Part shown: positions 1 through 13,630 of the stretch, piece after piece
How positions within the stretch are numbered: the stretch's first letter is position 1
How the letters are laid out: the number at the start of each line of letters is the position of its first letter
NCBI GenBank assembly: GCA_018287875.1
Contig: JAGVVL010000002.1
Coordinates: 5,456,001-5,520,000, forward strand
Reading direction: 5' to 3'
Length of the DNA stretch: 64,000 nucleotides
From: Nigrospora sphaerica
Taxonomy: Eukaryota; Ascomycota; Sordariomycetes; Amphisphaeriales; Apiosporaceae
The notes under the pieces: model-generated
What the model saw: the letters and a program-made list of their open reading frames with translations, nothing else
Told to the model about the DNA's origin: nothing
Databases searched by the model: none
Program-made: the position numbers and the translations under genes

Positions 1-136
1 ATTGTCGTGTTGCCATCAAGCCAAATGCTGCATCGCTGCCAAAAAACTCCTTCGCAATGCAAGGAAACTGCCATCATACAGGATAATAACCCAGGGGTAT
101 CTAAGCCGCATTGCCGTATACGCATCAACGGGACCT

Positions 137-2114
137 TTATTTCTGACTGTTTTCCCAGGGGTTGCGAAATTCATCTTCGCCCCCGTTTCCGTAGAGAGGG
201 TTTTGCGCGTCGTCGTGGTTTTCCTGCCCGTTTGGATTCAATGGTCCGGACTCTTCGTCGGGTGTTGCGTCACCTACGAGGAACGTCGGATCCTCTTCTT
301 CCTCGGCTTCCTCCAGCAGAACTTGGGGGTCCGAAGTGGATAGCACTGGAGCCCCCAACGGACCATTGGCTTGTGATGATTCAGCCTCTTCCGCTGCGGG
401 TTGTGGTATTTTTGCAGGGCGAGTACCCGGAGAAGGCCCGGTTATTGAGCCCCGTTTCTTTTCCTTCCCCTTGCCTTTCTCCTTGCCTTTAACATTGAGG
501 TTGTTGCTCAAGGTATCTACACTACCAGAAGACTTGTTAGACCGCCCGCCGCTGTGCAGAGACGGCCGCGAGGAGACAGCATTCCAGGCTCCAGTTCCTG
601 ACTGATAGACGGATGCGTGTCCAGCCCAGCGCTCGCGGGCAGGAACATGTGCTGTGATGACGGGGTACTGCAGAGGCGAGTCAGTATCCTGTGTGGTTGG
701 CAGAAGACGATGTTAACCTACATTCCAGTCCCCAAACTTCAGCTCTCGCGCCTTGCTGTATAGAGTCTCGTCCTCGTCATCGATCTCCGTCTCACCTATC
801 GCTCCTGGACTGTAGGACGGCGTGGATCCGCTGGGGCCTCCGTTGGAACTCAGCAAAGGGGTGTTGGCGCTTAGCTCGCCCCTGACCTCGCCTGGTTTGG
901 GAACCCAATACTTGGCCTCGCCACTTCGCTTATACCGCATGCCATCTTTCAGCCTAGCGAAGCGGGAGCTAGAATCCTCGTGTGCTATGACCTTCCCACT
1001 CGAGTCGAATACGCGGTAGTTGTACTTGTCTCCCTTAAACGTCTCCTTGGAATCCTCTATCAAGTCGATGACGCCGAATGCGTCCCGCATGGCGTATTTG
1101 ACTGGCATTCGCGCCGAGGATACGTTGTTGTCCGCGTAGTCGTGCCACGAGAAAGCATACCAGTGCGCAACAGCAAAGCCTGGCATTTCGCAGCAGATCA
1201 GGGCATCCTGGATCGCAGCGGCCAGATTGTCAGGCGTATAGCCCTCAACGTTATCGGGTATAGCACCGAGCCAGACGAGGACAGACAGGAGGAAGCCTTG
1301 CCAGTAAGAGGCGAAGATAATGAGCTTGATGCACAGGAATTTGGGTACGGGTCGAAAAGGCAGGAGGTCGTTGTGCATGCAGACCCAGAAGAGGCCGAGA
1401 GCATACAAGCTGATGGTGACGCTGAGGTTGTAGATAATACTCTCCCAGAAGTAACCGGATGTAACCGCAATGTACCCTTCTTGATATGTGCCGGTGGCCT
1501 TCATGACTATGGCGGCGATGGCCATGATGGGCTTCAGCCAAGCGTATTGGAGAATGCCCCGCTTGATGGCTAGGAAGGTGTACGGATCGGAGATGTCGAC
1601 CTTGGGTAGGACATGGTTCAAGGGCCACAGGTGCTGGACGGGAGCACGGCCGTGCGTCAGGATGAGCAGGGCTCTTTCACCGCTCATGTAATTGATGAGA
1701 AGCTGGAAGAAGGCGTAGATGGTGAAGGCCTCGTAGATGTCTCGAACGGGGTCGAGGAATTGTGCCGCCATCAGGGATACCATGCTGACCCACGACGTGA
1801 TCGAGTATATAGGGACCATGAGAAGCAGGCGAACGACGTATCGTTGGAGCAAGGGCTTCCGGTAGTTCTTCCTACGGAACCGTTAATCTCGAGGGACTGA
1901 TTCGGCGGCCGCGTCGCGAGGTTGGTACGTACAACTGAAGCCATATGGAACTACATAGACGGCGTCGTCAGTCAGCAGAGCATCCCGGCAGGATTGAACG
2001 GTGGGCCAGAAGAGGTCAGTCATACATGGCCGAGAGGAGCGTCGCCGATATGGAGGCAACGCCGGCCGTCAGAGTCGTCGCATATTCGAACTTTTGGCCT
2101 GTGCCGCCGGCCAT
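137..2114 (-). CDS. DUF300 / TMEM184 (OST-alpha-like) seven-helix membrane protein, 4 exons
   Basis: The coding sequence joins 2114-2026, 1950-1933, 1871-722 and 667-137 on the minus strand and gives 595 residues in one frame. All joins have GT...AG borders. Joining exons 1-3 restores an N-terminal helix running into SIWLQLKNYRKPLLQR, the family hallmark after the first membrane segment. Joining exons 3 and 4 gives GDWN|YPVITAHVPA, also typical of fungal members. Several hydrophobic helices fill residues of about 10 to 270, followed by a long polar tail of about 300 residues. That tail has a Lys/Gly-rich stretch (KGKEKGKGKEKK) and a Glu-rich stretch, so it is probably cytosolic. The family is related to the organic solute transporter alpha subunit. 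Fungal members are linked mostly to vacuole or plasma membrane, and their substrate is unknown. The ATG at 2114 (MAGGTGQKFEYA) is the only one that gives a complete first helix. Exon 2 is only 18 nt. Confidence 0.88.
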
Positions 2115-3348
2115 GGTTGCAAGGGGCCAGCCAGGCAAAATGAAGGGTTTGGGACGGGGTTCACGAGATCAAGGAAGAGAGGCTTGGAGGACGGGAGAAG
2201 CGCGAGACCTCGAGCATAGTGGAGGCTGTCGAGGTTCTAGGCAGCAGAGACAGCGAGCCCTTGAGGTGACGCGTGGAACGACAAGCAGCCGCTTTAGACG
2301 CTGGGGAGGTCTCATGGGCGAGCTGCAGAGCGGGAGGGGGAGTTTGGAGTTTAGCGTGTGGAGCAACAACTCCGCTATGTACATACTGTACATGCATACA
2401 TTAGACTATCAGCGTTTAGGGCGCCTGCTTGTCCCCAAGCCTACCTGCCTTATCTACGTCTTAAGAATCCAGATGAATGAACGCACTTGCCCCTTACGTA
2501 GATATTGTACTTTGTTTACATGTAAGGTGTAATGTCGGCACCGGTGCATAAAATGGCGCGTCAGCTTGGCAAGCGCTCTTTGTGTTGGTAAGTCCGTACA
2601 TGCAGATGATTCAAGTCCATCAAGCAGGTTGCGCATATTGCTGGAACATGGAAACTGAGTAGGAGGCTGAGGGCAGAGGCGTACATTCCTGCACGTATTG
2701 TGTACTCTAGATCCATGTCAGTGCCGAACCGGATGGATGGATGATAGTACATCTTGCGTACTTGGGAAGCACGATGTAAGTACCTTAGCCCACATCTATG
2801 GATGCAGCCGTACTTGCACTTACATAAGTCTACGAAGAACCTAGTCCCCTGTCATCAACATCCATCTCGGATCTGGATACCTCCTCCTGCACTTCGCACC
2901 GCCCGGATGTCGGGTACAGCCCAGCGCCCAACGACAGGGAACAGAGCTCTGGTCCAGTGCAGGACCCCATGCCATGGCCCCCCCCCCGAAAGCCACCGTC
3001 AGGGATATGTAGGGTAGAACGAGACGCTAACATCCGGTTAATTGCTCTGGTCCAGTTCGGCGCTTTCGCAATCCTGCTCAGGCCCGATGCTAGGTCGATT
3101 AGTTCGTTGAACGACAGCCGCGCGTGGAAGCGCAAGAGGGACGCCGACGACCCATCCGTGATTTCACAACAGATCGCCTTCGCCGACCGAGCCCGAATCT
3201 ACTACGATAACCGAGGATCGCAGACGGCACCAGCTATGGACCGGGGCCTTGCGCTGTCTCTCGTTGTAGCTGTCCGACAGAGCTGAGCGCAGTTGGTGCA
3301 GGGTCGCGTCGCCGAAGAACAGGGGAAGCGCGCAGAGGCGGTGCCGTC
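2115..3348. promoter_or_regulatory. Divergent intergenic region between the DUF300 gene and CSF1
   Basis: About 1.2 kb separates two start codons that point away from each other, so both promoters and 5' leaders must lie here. The short reading frames inside have no recognisable domain. A run of ten C at 2978-2987 is the only conspicuous simple repeat. I see no clear TATA box close to either start. Confidence 0.6.
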
Positions 3349-6300
3349 ATGGCCGCCAACACGGGGAGCACCAACTCGGCCACATCATGGTCCAACTTCA
3401 ACGGGTACGACGATGCAAACCTGCCATGCACCGACCGATGGCTTTCCCGAAGGCCGCACCGCTGACCTGGCTCGTAGGGTGTTCCTAGCCTTGCTGCTGG
3501 TCTGCGGTGTCCTGTAGGTTCACATCGCATCCTTGCCTCCAGCCACCCGCCTGCTGACAATATGCCCCGGCAGTGCTGTGAGCTTCTTGCTCTACTTCAA
3601 CCGAGTCTTCGCGTCGGCCGTATCCTACATTATCCGCGCTTACACCTGGCACCGATACCGCATCCACATCGACATCCAGGCCCTGCAGGTCTCCCTTCTT
3701 GGCGGTCGTGTCTTCTTTACCGGTTTTCGATACCATGGCAACAACGAGACAATCTTGGTGCAGAACGGCCACATAACATGGTCATACTGGCTGTGGAGGG
3801 TCAGGGATGTCGACGTTGGAGGTAGTAAAGCCCCTGGCGCTGGGGACGCGGGTCGCGAAGACACAGAAGACCCCCTGAAGGCCGATGCCAAGTCGACGAA
3901 GCTACCCTGCCGAATCAACATTGCCATCTCCGGCCTGGAATGGTTTATCTACAATCGTAGCCCGGTGTATGAGTCCATCTTGGCTGCTATGACCGACACG
4001 GCCGACGCCGACAAGGAGGATGCTGCCAGCAGCGAGAAACTGGTCGATGGCCTAAACCAGCCCCGCCAGCGGCTGCAGAAGGCGTCGCAAAAGGTTGAAG
4101 AGCAGCTGCGGAAGCTCGATTCCCGGTACTCGGCAGAGAAGGACCAGTCTAATGACGCCGGCGAGAAGACCAAGGAAAACGAGCACGGCTTCAAGGCGTC
4201 ATCTACGTCTCTCTCCGAAGATGCGGCCGCACTATCGACCGAAGGCGATGAATTGCCTCTGATGTTACAGCTTCTTCCTATCCACTTCGAGTGCAACAAG
4301 GGAGCCGTGGTGATGGGCAACGAAAACACCAAGGCAATCCTCGTGGTCAAGACGAGGTCTTTGGCCGGTGAGATCAACGCCATCGAGTGTCCAACGCCTG
4401 ACCCCTACCGGCAAACTTTCAAAATCGACTTCGACCAGCCGGTCGTTGAGATGAAGGACAACGTTGACTACAAGGAAGACCAGCTGACTCGGGCTGTAAA
4501 AGACAAGCAAACCGCTCTCGAGTCTGACGCATCTCAGAACCGACCCTTCTTCCGAAGGCAACGGCGCAAGGTGGTACACCAGTTGCGCCACCTTGTGCCT
4601 TACTGGAGGAGCTCTGTCGAGTCCTTCTCCGTGGATTCAAGGCAAGGCCCCGTGACTGCAGAGAACCGGCTACCGGGCTCAAACCACTGGCAGGGCCTTT
4701 CGAGGTATCTCAACGACGACGATGAAGACGATAAAATTCGATGGTCGTCAGTTGAGTATGCGGCAGTGCCGACGCTGCTAGAAAGCCCTGCGGCCACCTT
4801 GACTATTTTCTGGGACGTGCCTGGCAAGGTGACACCTGCTCACCACTTGGCGGCGATGTCACAAGACGACCAGACAAACAACATCAACGGTGCGCCACCC
4901 CCAGCTTGGGCTATCAATCTTTCGATCAAGGGCGGCACCATAAACTATGGCCCCTGGGCGGATAGGCACCGCGCTGAAATACAAAGAGTCTTTAATCCAA
5001 CTCTTAGTAAGGATGCCGTGCCCGCAAACAAACTTTCGGCGGGAGCCGATAGGGTCCCGACCCAATTCAAGCTACTCTTGGAGATTGATGAAGAAGTCAC
5101 TCTCAGGATTCCGACACGAGAAGACTCGAAGAACTGGAGATGGAAGAAGGAGGTTGCCGAGTTGCGGCAGCACCGGAAACAAGAAAGACGGAGAGGCAAG
5201 GTACGCAACCGTGACAAGGTTGCTAAGCCTGCTGCCCAGCAGCGGCCAAACGGCTGGCTAGAAGTGAAAGTGGCTGCGAATGCCTCTGTTTCCTACACCA
5301 TGGATATGGTGGCAGGCAAGGCTGGATTCAAAAACAGGCTCGATGTCGAACTGCCGACAACCGAAATCTCCACGAGTGTCAACCATGGGCTCCTGTGGAA
5401 ATCCGGGCCCCAGCGCATCTCCTGTGATATGTCGGCGCCCCTGAAGTGGAACACGCTTCGCAACTGGCACTTCGATATCACGGGCGAGGATCTCGAGTTG
5501 TTCATACTTCGAGATCACATTTTCCTGCTCGTTGACTTGATTGATGACTGGGGCTCCGGGCCGCCGCAGGACTACCTTTTGTTCACGCCTTTCAAGTACT
5601 TACTGAATCTCGAGTTCCGCAACCTGAAGCTGTATCTCAACGTCAACGACGTCAACATCGTCAACAACCCCACCGATATGGAGGAGAACACCTACCTGGT
5701 GCTTTCCAGCCCTTGTCTCAAGGCGGACACATGCATATCTTTGGACACCTACCGGCCGAGCAAAAACGTGGTACCGTTCAACGTCCAGGCCGATACGCTC
5801 GCCATAGCGCTGCACCTGCCTTCGTGGAATACGCAGGCTGCCTTTTTGACCTCGAGGGAGATCGGACAACTCGAAAACATCCAACTGGAAGGTGGGTATC
5901 ATTACAATGCCACCACGTCAACCTCCAACACAGATACGCTGGTCCTCAACGTCGGTGGCCAGTCGCCAGTGGCAACCCTGCACGGATTCCTGGTGCGGTA
6001 TTTCCTACAGCTCAAGGACAATTACTTCGGCGACCATGTTCACTTCAAAACCCTTGACGAGTACCAGGACATGCTCCGGCTCGACCCGGAAGCCGAGGCT
6101 GCAATGCGCCCCCCTCAGAAAAAGTCCAATGACATGGACGTAATCCTTGCCATTCGACTGGATGACCCCAAGATCATGCTCCCTGCAAATATCTACTCCT
6201 CTAAACGCCATATCGACATAGAAACACCTGGGCTAGCCGTCGACCTGCGCTTTACCAACTACTACATGGATCTCGACCTGATCCTAAGTCCGCTGAGCTT

Positions 6301-9300
6301 ATCTTTTGGGAGCGAGGACGACGGTGCCACCAGTCCCCTGAGCGCTACGTCCAGCACGCAAATGTTCATCGACGGCTTTGAGGTGTATGGGCACCGACTG
6401 TTCGGCCTGCCCCCAATCGAGCCTACATATCTCTGCAATTGGGACCTGTCAGTGGGGGCGATAACTGGAGAGTGTACCACCGACTTTCTGACAGCGCTTA
6501 TCAGTGGCGGAAAAGCATTTGGTTTTTCGATGGATGATGAGGAGAATGCCCTCATACCCGCTTCGGTAGCCGTGGTCTATGATGTCACGTTCCTTAGGGT
6601 TTTTGTCAAGTCTATTCAGCTGTGGATTCACGTTGACGAGGCTGCCTTTCTGTTCTCTACGGATGCCATCGATGTTAACTTCAACGACTGGGCAAGGACG
6701 CATTATTCAAAGAGAGCCGATGTCACGATCCCCGGGCTCCAGATTGCATGCGTCAATTCGGAGTCCGCAGCCAGGCAAAAGTCGAGATTGCATAGCCGCG
6801 TGGAGACGGATGCGCTCGTGCGTACGGACATTCGGTTCACCCTGATCGGAAGAAAGCACGGCTTCTCCCAGGAAAGGAAATTGCAACAGGACCTCATCCG
6901 CCGAGAAGACCAGCGGACGCATCGAACCGACTTTCTTCTCCTGCCTGGCCTCTTGGATGCTGTCGCCCCTGACCCGGTGGAGCCGCCGGCACAAAGTGTA
7001 CCTACGGTCCCGCAGCCGACGATTTCCATCCCTTCGCATGATGAAAGAAAGTCGATACGGTCGTTCGGATCGTCCCTGCGCTCTAGACAGCACCGGCGCA
7101 AGAGCTCTTTCCTCTCCTTTTCCAGCGGCAGCAGCGCCAGTGTGCTGCGGCCCAGCTCCGCCAAAACTCGCCATGCTGCACAGGAGACCGGGCGCCAGAC
7201 CCCAGCGTCTCGGTCAAACCCCTTGAGCGAAATTCGCCCTACCATGCGGGCACGGCAATACTCGGCGTCAACTGGCCGCCACTCGGCCTTCTATAGCGCC
7301 TACGGAGACCATACCGAGCGGCGAGACCAATCCCACAATACCGTGTCATTCTCCAGTCAATTTTTTGCCCCGTACTTTCCGTTAGATAATATTACTCTCG
7401 ACACGAGAGAGGCAACGCTACAGAGCACCGAGACGGACGCGGATGATGTGGCTGAGCCATCGCAGTTCGGGCTGGAAGACGTTGATCCTGAGTTATTGAG
7501 TCAGGAGACTGCCCATCAAAGTTTCTTGATTGAATTTCCCACGGGTGTCACAGCTTTCCTCAATGCCACCGCGTTGCAGCAAATTGCGTCCTTGTTGGGC
7601 GCGCTTCAACCCACCGAGCCGGATGACATTCTTGACACCATCCAGATCAGTGCCATGGGCGACATACTCGATAGGCAGAAACAGGAGGGAATTCCGGCGA
7701 GTATGACGGATGTGATGGTCAAGGTCCCGTACGCCAACATACGGTTCCTGAATTGCTCTGATATCGACTCTCCCGAACCCGAACTGCAGGAGCAAGACCA
7801 ATATGACTTATCAATCCGAAAATTGACGCTCGCCAACCGATCCAAGGCCCACCATGCGGAGGCCGGAGGCGGCGAGGCGGATCGTCCACGCTCCTCATTC
7901 CACCTTCGACTGGAATCTACAGAGATTTCTGCGGCGGAACGACCTGCCAATATTGCTGAAACACAGGCAGCAGTCCGGGCTTCTGTTGAGAACACCATGA
8001 TCTCTTTCGGCTCCAGAGATGTCAGTTATGCCGATGCCGATGTGGGCGCTCTTAGGGTCAGCACTTCGTCTGGGAAAGTCGAGTACCTGGCAGCGCTCAT
8101 CCACAGAACTAATGTGCTTGCTGACGAGATGGGTGCACTGTTCTCCCGGACTTTGAAAGGGGGCGATGACCGCCCGAAGCAATTCACCCACAGCTTGGTC
8201 ACTGAAGGGGCGAAGGTGGGCGACCCGCCCTTTATTGTCCGTCCGTCCGCCGTGCTACGGGCAGCCACAGAGCATCTCAGGACTTATGACTCGTGGAAAC
8301 TCGCAGCCCGGCTCCGGCACGTGTGGGAGAATTTAGGCAATGATGCCCAAGAACACTTGAGGTTCGATTGCTTCAGCAGCAGTTTCAAGTACCCAGACGA
8401 TGCCAGGCAACTTACCACCAAAGCATTCCGGGATTGGAGAGGCTGGGACCTAGAAAACATCGAAGATTCCCACCTGATGAACAACATCTTCGGAAAGGTG
8501 CACCGTCCGGCTGAGGCCAGACCCAAGCATAGCCCTCTCCTAGCCGTCTTCCGTCTACGGGAGGTCCAGCTCCTCCTCGATCCCGGACCAAAGCAGAACC
8601 AAATTTTTGCAATGGATATAACTGCGCGGGTCCAGTCCAAGACGCCGGATGCGTCAAAGACCGATTCTTACGCAAACGACGCACAACAGCCGCTCACAGT
8701 GCTAAATGTTTACTGTGCTCAGGCCGGTATCAACCTTAACTGGGAACTGCTTGAGCTTGTTGAAGATGTGCTACGTTTATATCAACATGCCAGGCCAACG
8801 GAAGCTCCTGAGCATGCTGTGGAAAAGGCCAAGCCGAAGAAGTCGACGCGGCAGGAGGCGATGCAGGTCGTGTTCTCCCTTGGCCGCGGCAATGTCTTGT
8901 TTGAGACGGTTAACCTCAGATCTGAGACGCAAAGCAACGCTCTCAGTTTGTCGGTATTGATGACGGAGGACCCGGCTGCGGCAAGCATCAACGCCATACT
9001 CGCCTGTGACGATGTATCGACCAAGTTACGGAGCCATCAGCAGGCGCTCACGACCTTCCGCTTGCGTAAGCCCAGCGTTTTCGTCTCGCACGAGTTACGC
9101 GAGGAGGACACAACGTCTATCCACACGATCAAGTCCACGGCGAGCAGTGAAGATTTGAAACTGTTCGTCAAGCAGGATCCTATTGTGCTTGCAGAGGTCA
9201 TCGACACGGTGGTCCGAGATGAGCTAGCTCAGCTCTACGAACTGCGGAGCGAGATACCTTCGGCGCCGCCCCAGCCAAAGCCGGCCAGGCACAAAGTGTC

Positions 9301-12300
9301 GGAACGACTGACGTCGTTCCGAGTGGACCTGGCGATGTTCTTGAACACGTACACGATCACAGTCCCGCTTCTACGTTCCATCACGTACACCATCTCGGGA
9401 GTGGTGGCGCGAGCTGCCATGGCAGCAAATTTCGGCAAAGAGATTGTGTTTGACTTCGACATCAAGGAAAACTCGCATGACATGCAGATCCGGGTCAACA
9501 ACGTCCCTCGAAGCATTTCACTCCTTCAGATACCACCCACCAACGGGCGCATCGCCAGCCGTATCGCTCAGGGAGAGCATTCCATTACCGTGTTTGCCTC
9601 GGTGGAACTTATCCAGCTCGATGCTTCGGCTGTCTACAGCTTGTTGACTGCCCTAAACAAGCCGGAAATGTCGAATGCGATCAACGACCTGCAGCTCCAA
9701 GCCAAGGTGATCCAGGAGCACGCTGCCGAGGTGTTTGGGCCAGTGGGAGGGACACCACCCGAGAGCAAGACACCGGAAGCCGGTGATAACAAGCTGGTCT
9801 ACGTCGTGCACACGACGCTTGCTGGGATCGAGATCTTTGGCAACACGCCGATCAAGTCGGACACGGCGCCCCTGGCCCAACTGCTGTTCCATCTCGGGAG
9901 TGTGCATTTGAAAATGGCGAACCGGCTCGACCAGTCGGGACCGCTGCTGGAAAATCCCGAAGTCCACATTAACCTGCGCCGCATTCTTTTCGACATTAGA
10001 AAAGGCTCGCTTGAAAACATGCGAACTTGCGGAAACCTATCGTTTGCAGCCCTCGCCACGGCCACAACAAGGGAGGGGGAAGACGGAAAAGAAAAAAGAT
10101 CGTTTGATTTCCAAAGCGACGGCTTCGAGGTCAATCTCTCGGCCGACACCATTTCCACGCTCGTCGACGCTCTGGGCTACATGGGCGACAAGATCAAAGA
10201 CCTGGATACCACCAAGGAAATCGGGTATTTGCAGAAACGCTTACGCCAATCGCGGCCCCGCATCACCGTCAACGACGAGGAGGAGGTGCCAGCCGAGTCT
10301 GGCAGTGACATATTCGACTCGTTCCTGGCATCCATTATGTACTCGTTCGTCGTCCACAACATCCGGGTCAGCTGGCTCATTAATCCCGGCGACGTACCGT
10401 CTCCAGGCTATGAGGATCTGGTCCTATCCTTCAAGAGCATCGAATTTGCCACGAGAAAGAAGAACACGGCCAAGCTCACCATCCAGGACTTCCAGCTGCA
10501 GTTGGTGGAACCGGAAGGCGACAGAACCACACGGTCGGCTAATTCCGCGCTTTTGCCCGAGGTCATCTTCAATGTGGCCTCGGTGTCGACGGCGGAAACT
10601 CGCCGGCTGGCTTTCCAAGCAGTAGGGAAGTCGCTCGATCTACGGCTGACGTCGGGCTTCATCATTCCGGCAGCTCATGTCACCGACTCGATTGGCCAGT
10701 CGGTCAAAAATATCCAGCAAGCCTCGGAGAACTGGACCCCCATCGTGGCGACGGCCGACAAGCCAGCGGACAAAGCAGTAGGCAAGCCGGCAGGTTCCAA
10801 ACCGATGGAGAAAGCGGGAGAGAAGGCCGGGGGGAAGCCCGTACGACAGCGGTCGTCGCTCTTTGGAAGCAAGCGGATGGAGTCGGTCCTGGTCGATGCC
10901 GACTTTGCTGGAGCCGTGGTACACCTTTCAGGCAAGAAAACTCTGGAGGCAAAGAGCAATCCTGGAGCGGCCGTGAACCGACCTGCCCTGGCGGGCAAGT
11001 ACGGGCAATTTAGCGCCGACGATGCGGGCAGCAGCACCGTGCTACGCTCGCCGGGCCTGGCTTGGAAGATTGAGTACCGCGACGACGGCAAGGATGACGA
11101 GGCTGTCTACGGCGAGATCCAGGTCGATGCCTCCAAAAACATCCTGTACCCGGCCGTAGTCCCCTTGATCATGGAGATTTCGTCCAGCATCAAGGAGGTG
11201 GTGAGCCAGGACGACAAGGGGGCGCAGGCCTCGCCATCGAGCAACGAGGAGCGCAGACCGTCGGACAAGTCGGCCGAAGAGGAAAACATCCTGACGGCTG
11301 ATCCCAGCGAGGTCCTGGGCCGGACCAAGCTCAACATTGGACTGCGCATCCGCAGGCAGGAATTCACGCTGAGCTGCCAGCCCATTGCCCGCGTTGCGGC
11401 AACGGCTTGCTTCGAGGACATATACATCACCTTCAACACGGTCCACTCGCTCGACCACGGCAACTTCTTTGCCATTTCGGGCACCTTCAACAACTTTCAT
11501 ACGTCGGTCCAGCACGTGTACTCGCGAGAGTCGACGGGCAGTTTCGAGGTCGACTCGATTGTGCTGTCCTTCATGAACAGTAAGCATGTTAGCGGCACGA
11601 GTGGCCTCTCGGCTATCATGAAGGTCAGTCCTATGAAAGTGGAGGTGAATGCGAAGCAGCTTCAGGACTTCCTCCTGTTCCGTGAGATCTGGGTGCCGCA
11701 AGAAATTCGTCAAGGGTCGGCCGCTCCGGTGGCAACCCAGCCGACGTCGGAACAGCACCAGCAACAACAGCAACAGGGCCACCTCGTCCAGCGCTACCAG
11801 CAGGTTGCGGCGACGGCCGCCTTCCCCTGGACGGCCACCATCTCAATCGCGTCGCTCGACGTCAAGGTCGACCTCGGCCAGTCGATTGGACGGTCCAACT
11901 TTGCCATTACCGACTTCTGGATTTCGTCCAAGAAGACGTCCGACTGGCAACAGAACCTGTGCCTCGGCTTCCAAGCAATCAAGATCGAGTGTACCGGCCG
12001 TCTCAGCGGCTTCATCGCGCTCCAAAACTTCAAGCTGCGTACGTCGATCGAGTGGCCAGAGCGGCAGGCCGCCCTGAACGAAACGCCGCGCATCCAAGCG
12101 TCCATCGGCTTCAGCCACTTCCGCCTCAAGGCCGTCTTCGACTACCAGGCTTTCCTGGTGGCCGACATCACGTCGATGAACTTCCTCATGTACAACGTAC
12201 GGCAGAGACGCGAGGGCAGCGGCGACAGGCTGGTGGCCGACTTTGACGGCGACGCGGTGCAAGTGTTCGGCACCACCAGCTCGGCGGCGCAAGGAGTGGC

Positions 12301-13261
12301 GCTCTGGCAAGCGGTGCAAAAGCTCATCCAAGAGCGCACGGCCAACTTCGAGTCCTCGCTCCGCGATATCGAGAAGTTCACGAACCGCAAAGCCTCCCTC
12401 TCGCAGGGGCCCGTGATCCACTCCAGTCCCGCCAAGCCGGCGAGCGACACGGTCGCGGTAGCCAAGTCGCCCATCTCGCTCGACACGGACGTGGTGGTGA
12501 CGCTCCGGGCGCTGAACCTCGGCGTATTCCCCAACACCTTCTCGGACCACCAGGTCTTTAAGCTCGAGGCGCTCAACGCGCAGGCACGCTTCGCGGCCGG
12601 CATGCAGAACCGGCGGGTTCACAGCACGCTGGGGCTGACGCTGGGCCAGCTGCGCATCGGCCTCGCCGGCGTGCGCAGCGCCGAGGCGCCCAAGGCGTCG
12701 TCGGAGATCTCGGTCGACGACGTGGTGGCGTCGGCGACGGGCTCGCGCGGCGGCACCATTCTCAAGGTGCCCAAGCTCGAGGCCGTCATGCAGACATGGC
12801 AGACGCCCGAGAGCCGCACCATCGACTACATCTTCAAGAGCGCCTTCGAGGGCAAGGTCGAGGTGGGCTGGAACTACAGCCGCATCTCATACATCCGCGG
12901 CATGTGGGCGACGCACTCCAAGGCCCTCGCCTCCGTCTGGGGCCGCGACCTGCCCGAGATGAACGCCATCAAGGTCACGGGCGTGCCGGCGCCCGCCGGC
13001 GACGGCGGCGACAAGGACCAGCAAACCAAGATCACGGCCGAGGTGAACGTGCCCCAGTCTAAGTACGAGTACGTCGCGCTCGAGCCGCCCGTCATCGAGA
13101 CGCCGCAGCTGCGCGACATGGGCGAGGCTACGCCGCCCCTCGAGTGGATCGGCCTGCACCGCGAGCGCCTGCCCAACCTGACGCACCAGATCATCATCGT
13201 GAGCCTGTTGGAGCTGGCGGGCGAGGTCGAGGACATGTACGGCAAGGTGATTGGCATCTAA
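3349..13261 (+). CDS. CSF1: Csf1, bridge-like lipid transfer protein (BLTP1/Tweek family), 3259 aa, 3 exons
   Basis: Exons 3349-3404, 3478-3513 and 3574-13261 join in frame to 3259 residues. The last exon starts inside the conserved N-terminal helix. Adding the two small 5' exons gives MAANTGSTNSATSWSNFNG followed by a membrane anchor (VFLALLLVCGVLAVSFLLYF) and the amphipathic stretch NRVFASAVSYIIRAYTWHRYRIHIDIQ. That arrangement, an anchor running straight into a chorein-like beta sheet, is the Csf1/KIAA1109 signature. The rest is a very long series of repeating beta segments (the RBG groove) interrupted by low-complexity loops near residues 1140-1240 and 2360-2400, and a glutamine run near 2740. 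Yeast Csf1 has just under 3000 residues, so this is a full-length or slightly longer copy. The family forms rod-like bridges that move phospholipids from the ER to other membranes, and yeast mutants are cold sensitive with altered lipids. Starting at the Met at 3533 would lose the anchor, so I prefer 3349. Confidence 0.93.
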
Positions 13262-13630
13262 AAGAAAGGAAGGCGGAAAGCAGGCGCAGTTTAGAAAGGG
13301 GGCTTTATCTCTTTTTTTTTTCCCGGAAAGAGGGGGAGGGGGAAAGATGAGTATGCATCGCCGGTGCTTCGGTTTTCATAGCGAGGTGTTCCTTCTTTCT
13401 GGGCGGACATGACAATAGGCATATTAATTATAGACACTCGGAATGGCGAACGGGGAGCATTAGATCCGGGAGGAGGTACTACTATTCAAGCATTCATCTT
13501 CCCATGGGCGTCGGTGCTAGGGTAGGAAGCGGCAGTTGAGGCCCTCCCAAGAATAGGATGAATTTTTGCTGCGAATGATTCGTTACCAGAGAAATTGGCG
13601 TTCCATTTATCCGTATCGACTCGCTCGCTA
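13262..13630. other. Convergent intergenic region, CSF1 and DBP10 3' ends
   Basis: A 369-bp tail-to-tail spacer holding both 3' UTRs. It has a purine-rich tract (GAAAGGAAGG) and a run of T at about 13312-13321 just after the CSF1 stop, and AT-rich sequence near 13420-13440. No gene is visible. Confidence 0.55.

Noticed and set aside
11042..11782. Minus-strand open frame of 246 residues inside CSF1
   Set aside because: Antisense shadow with no family resemblance.
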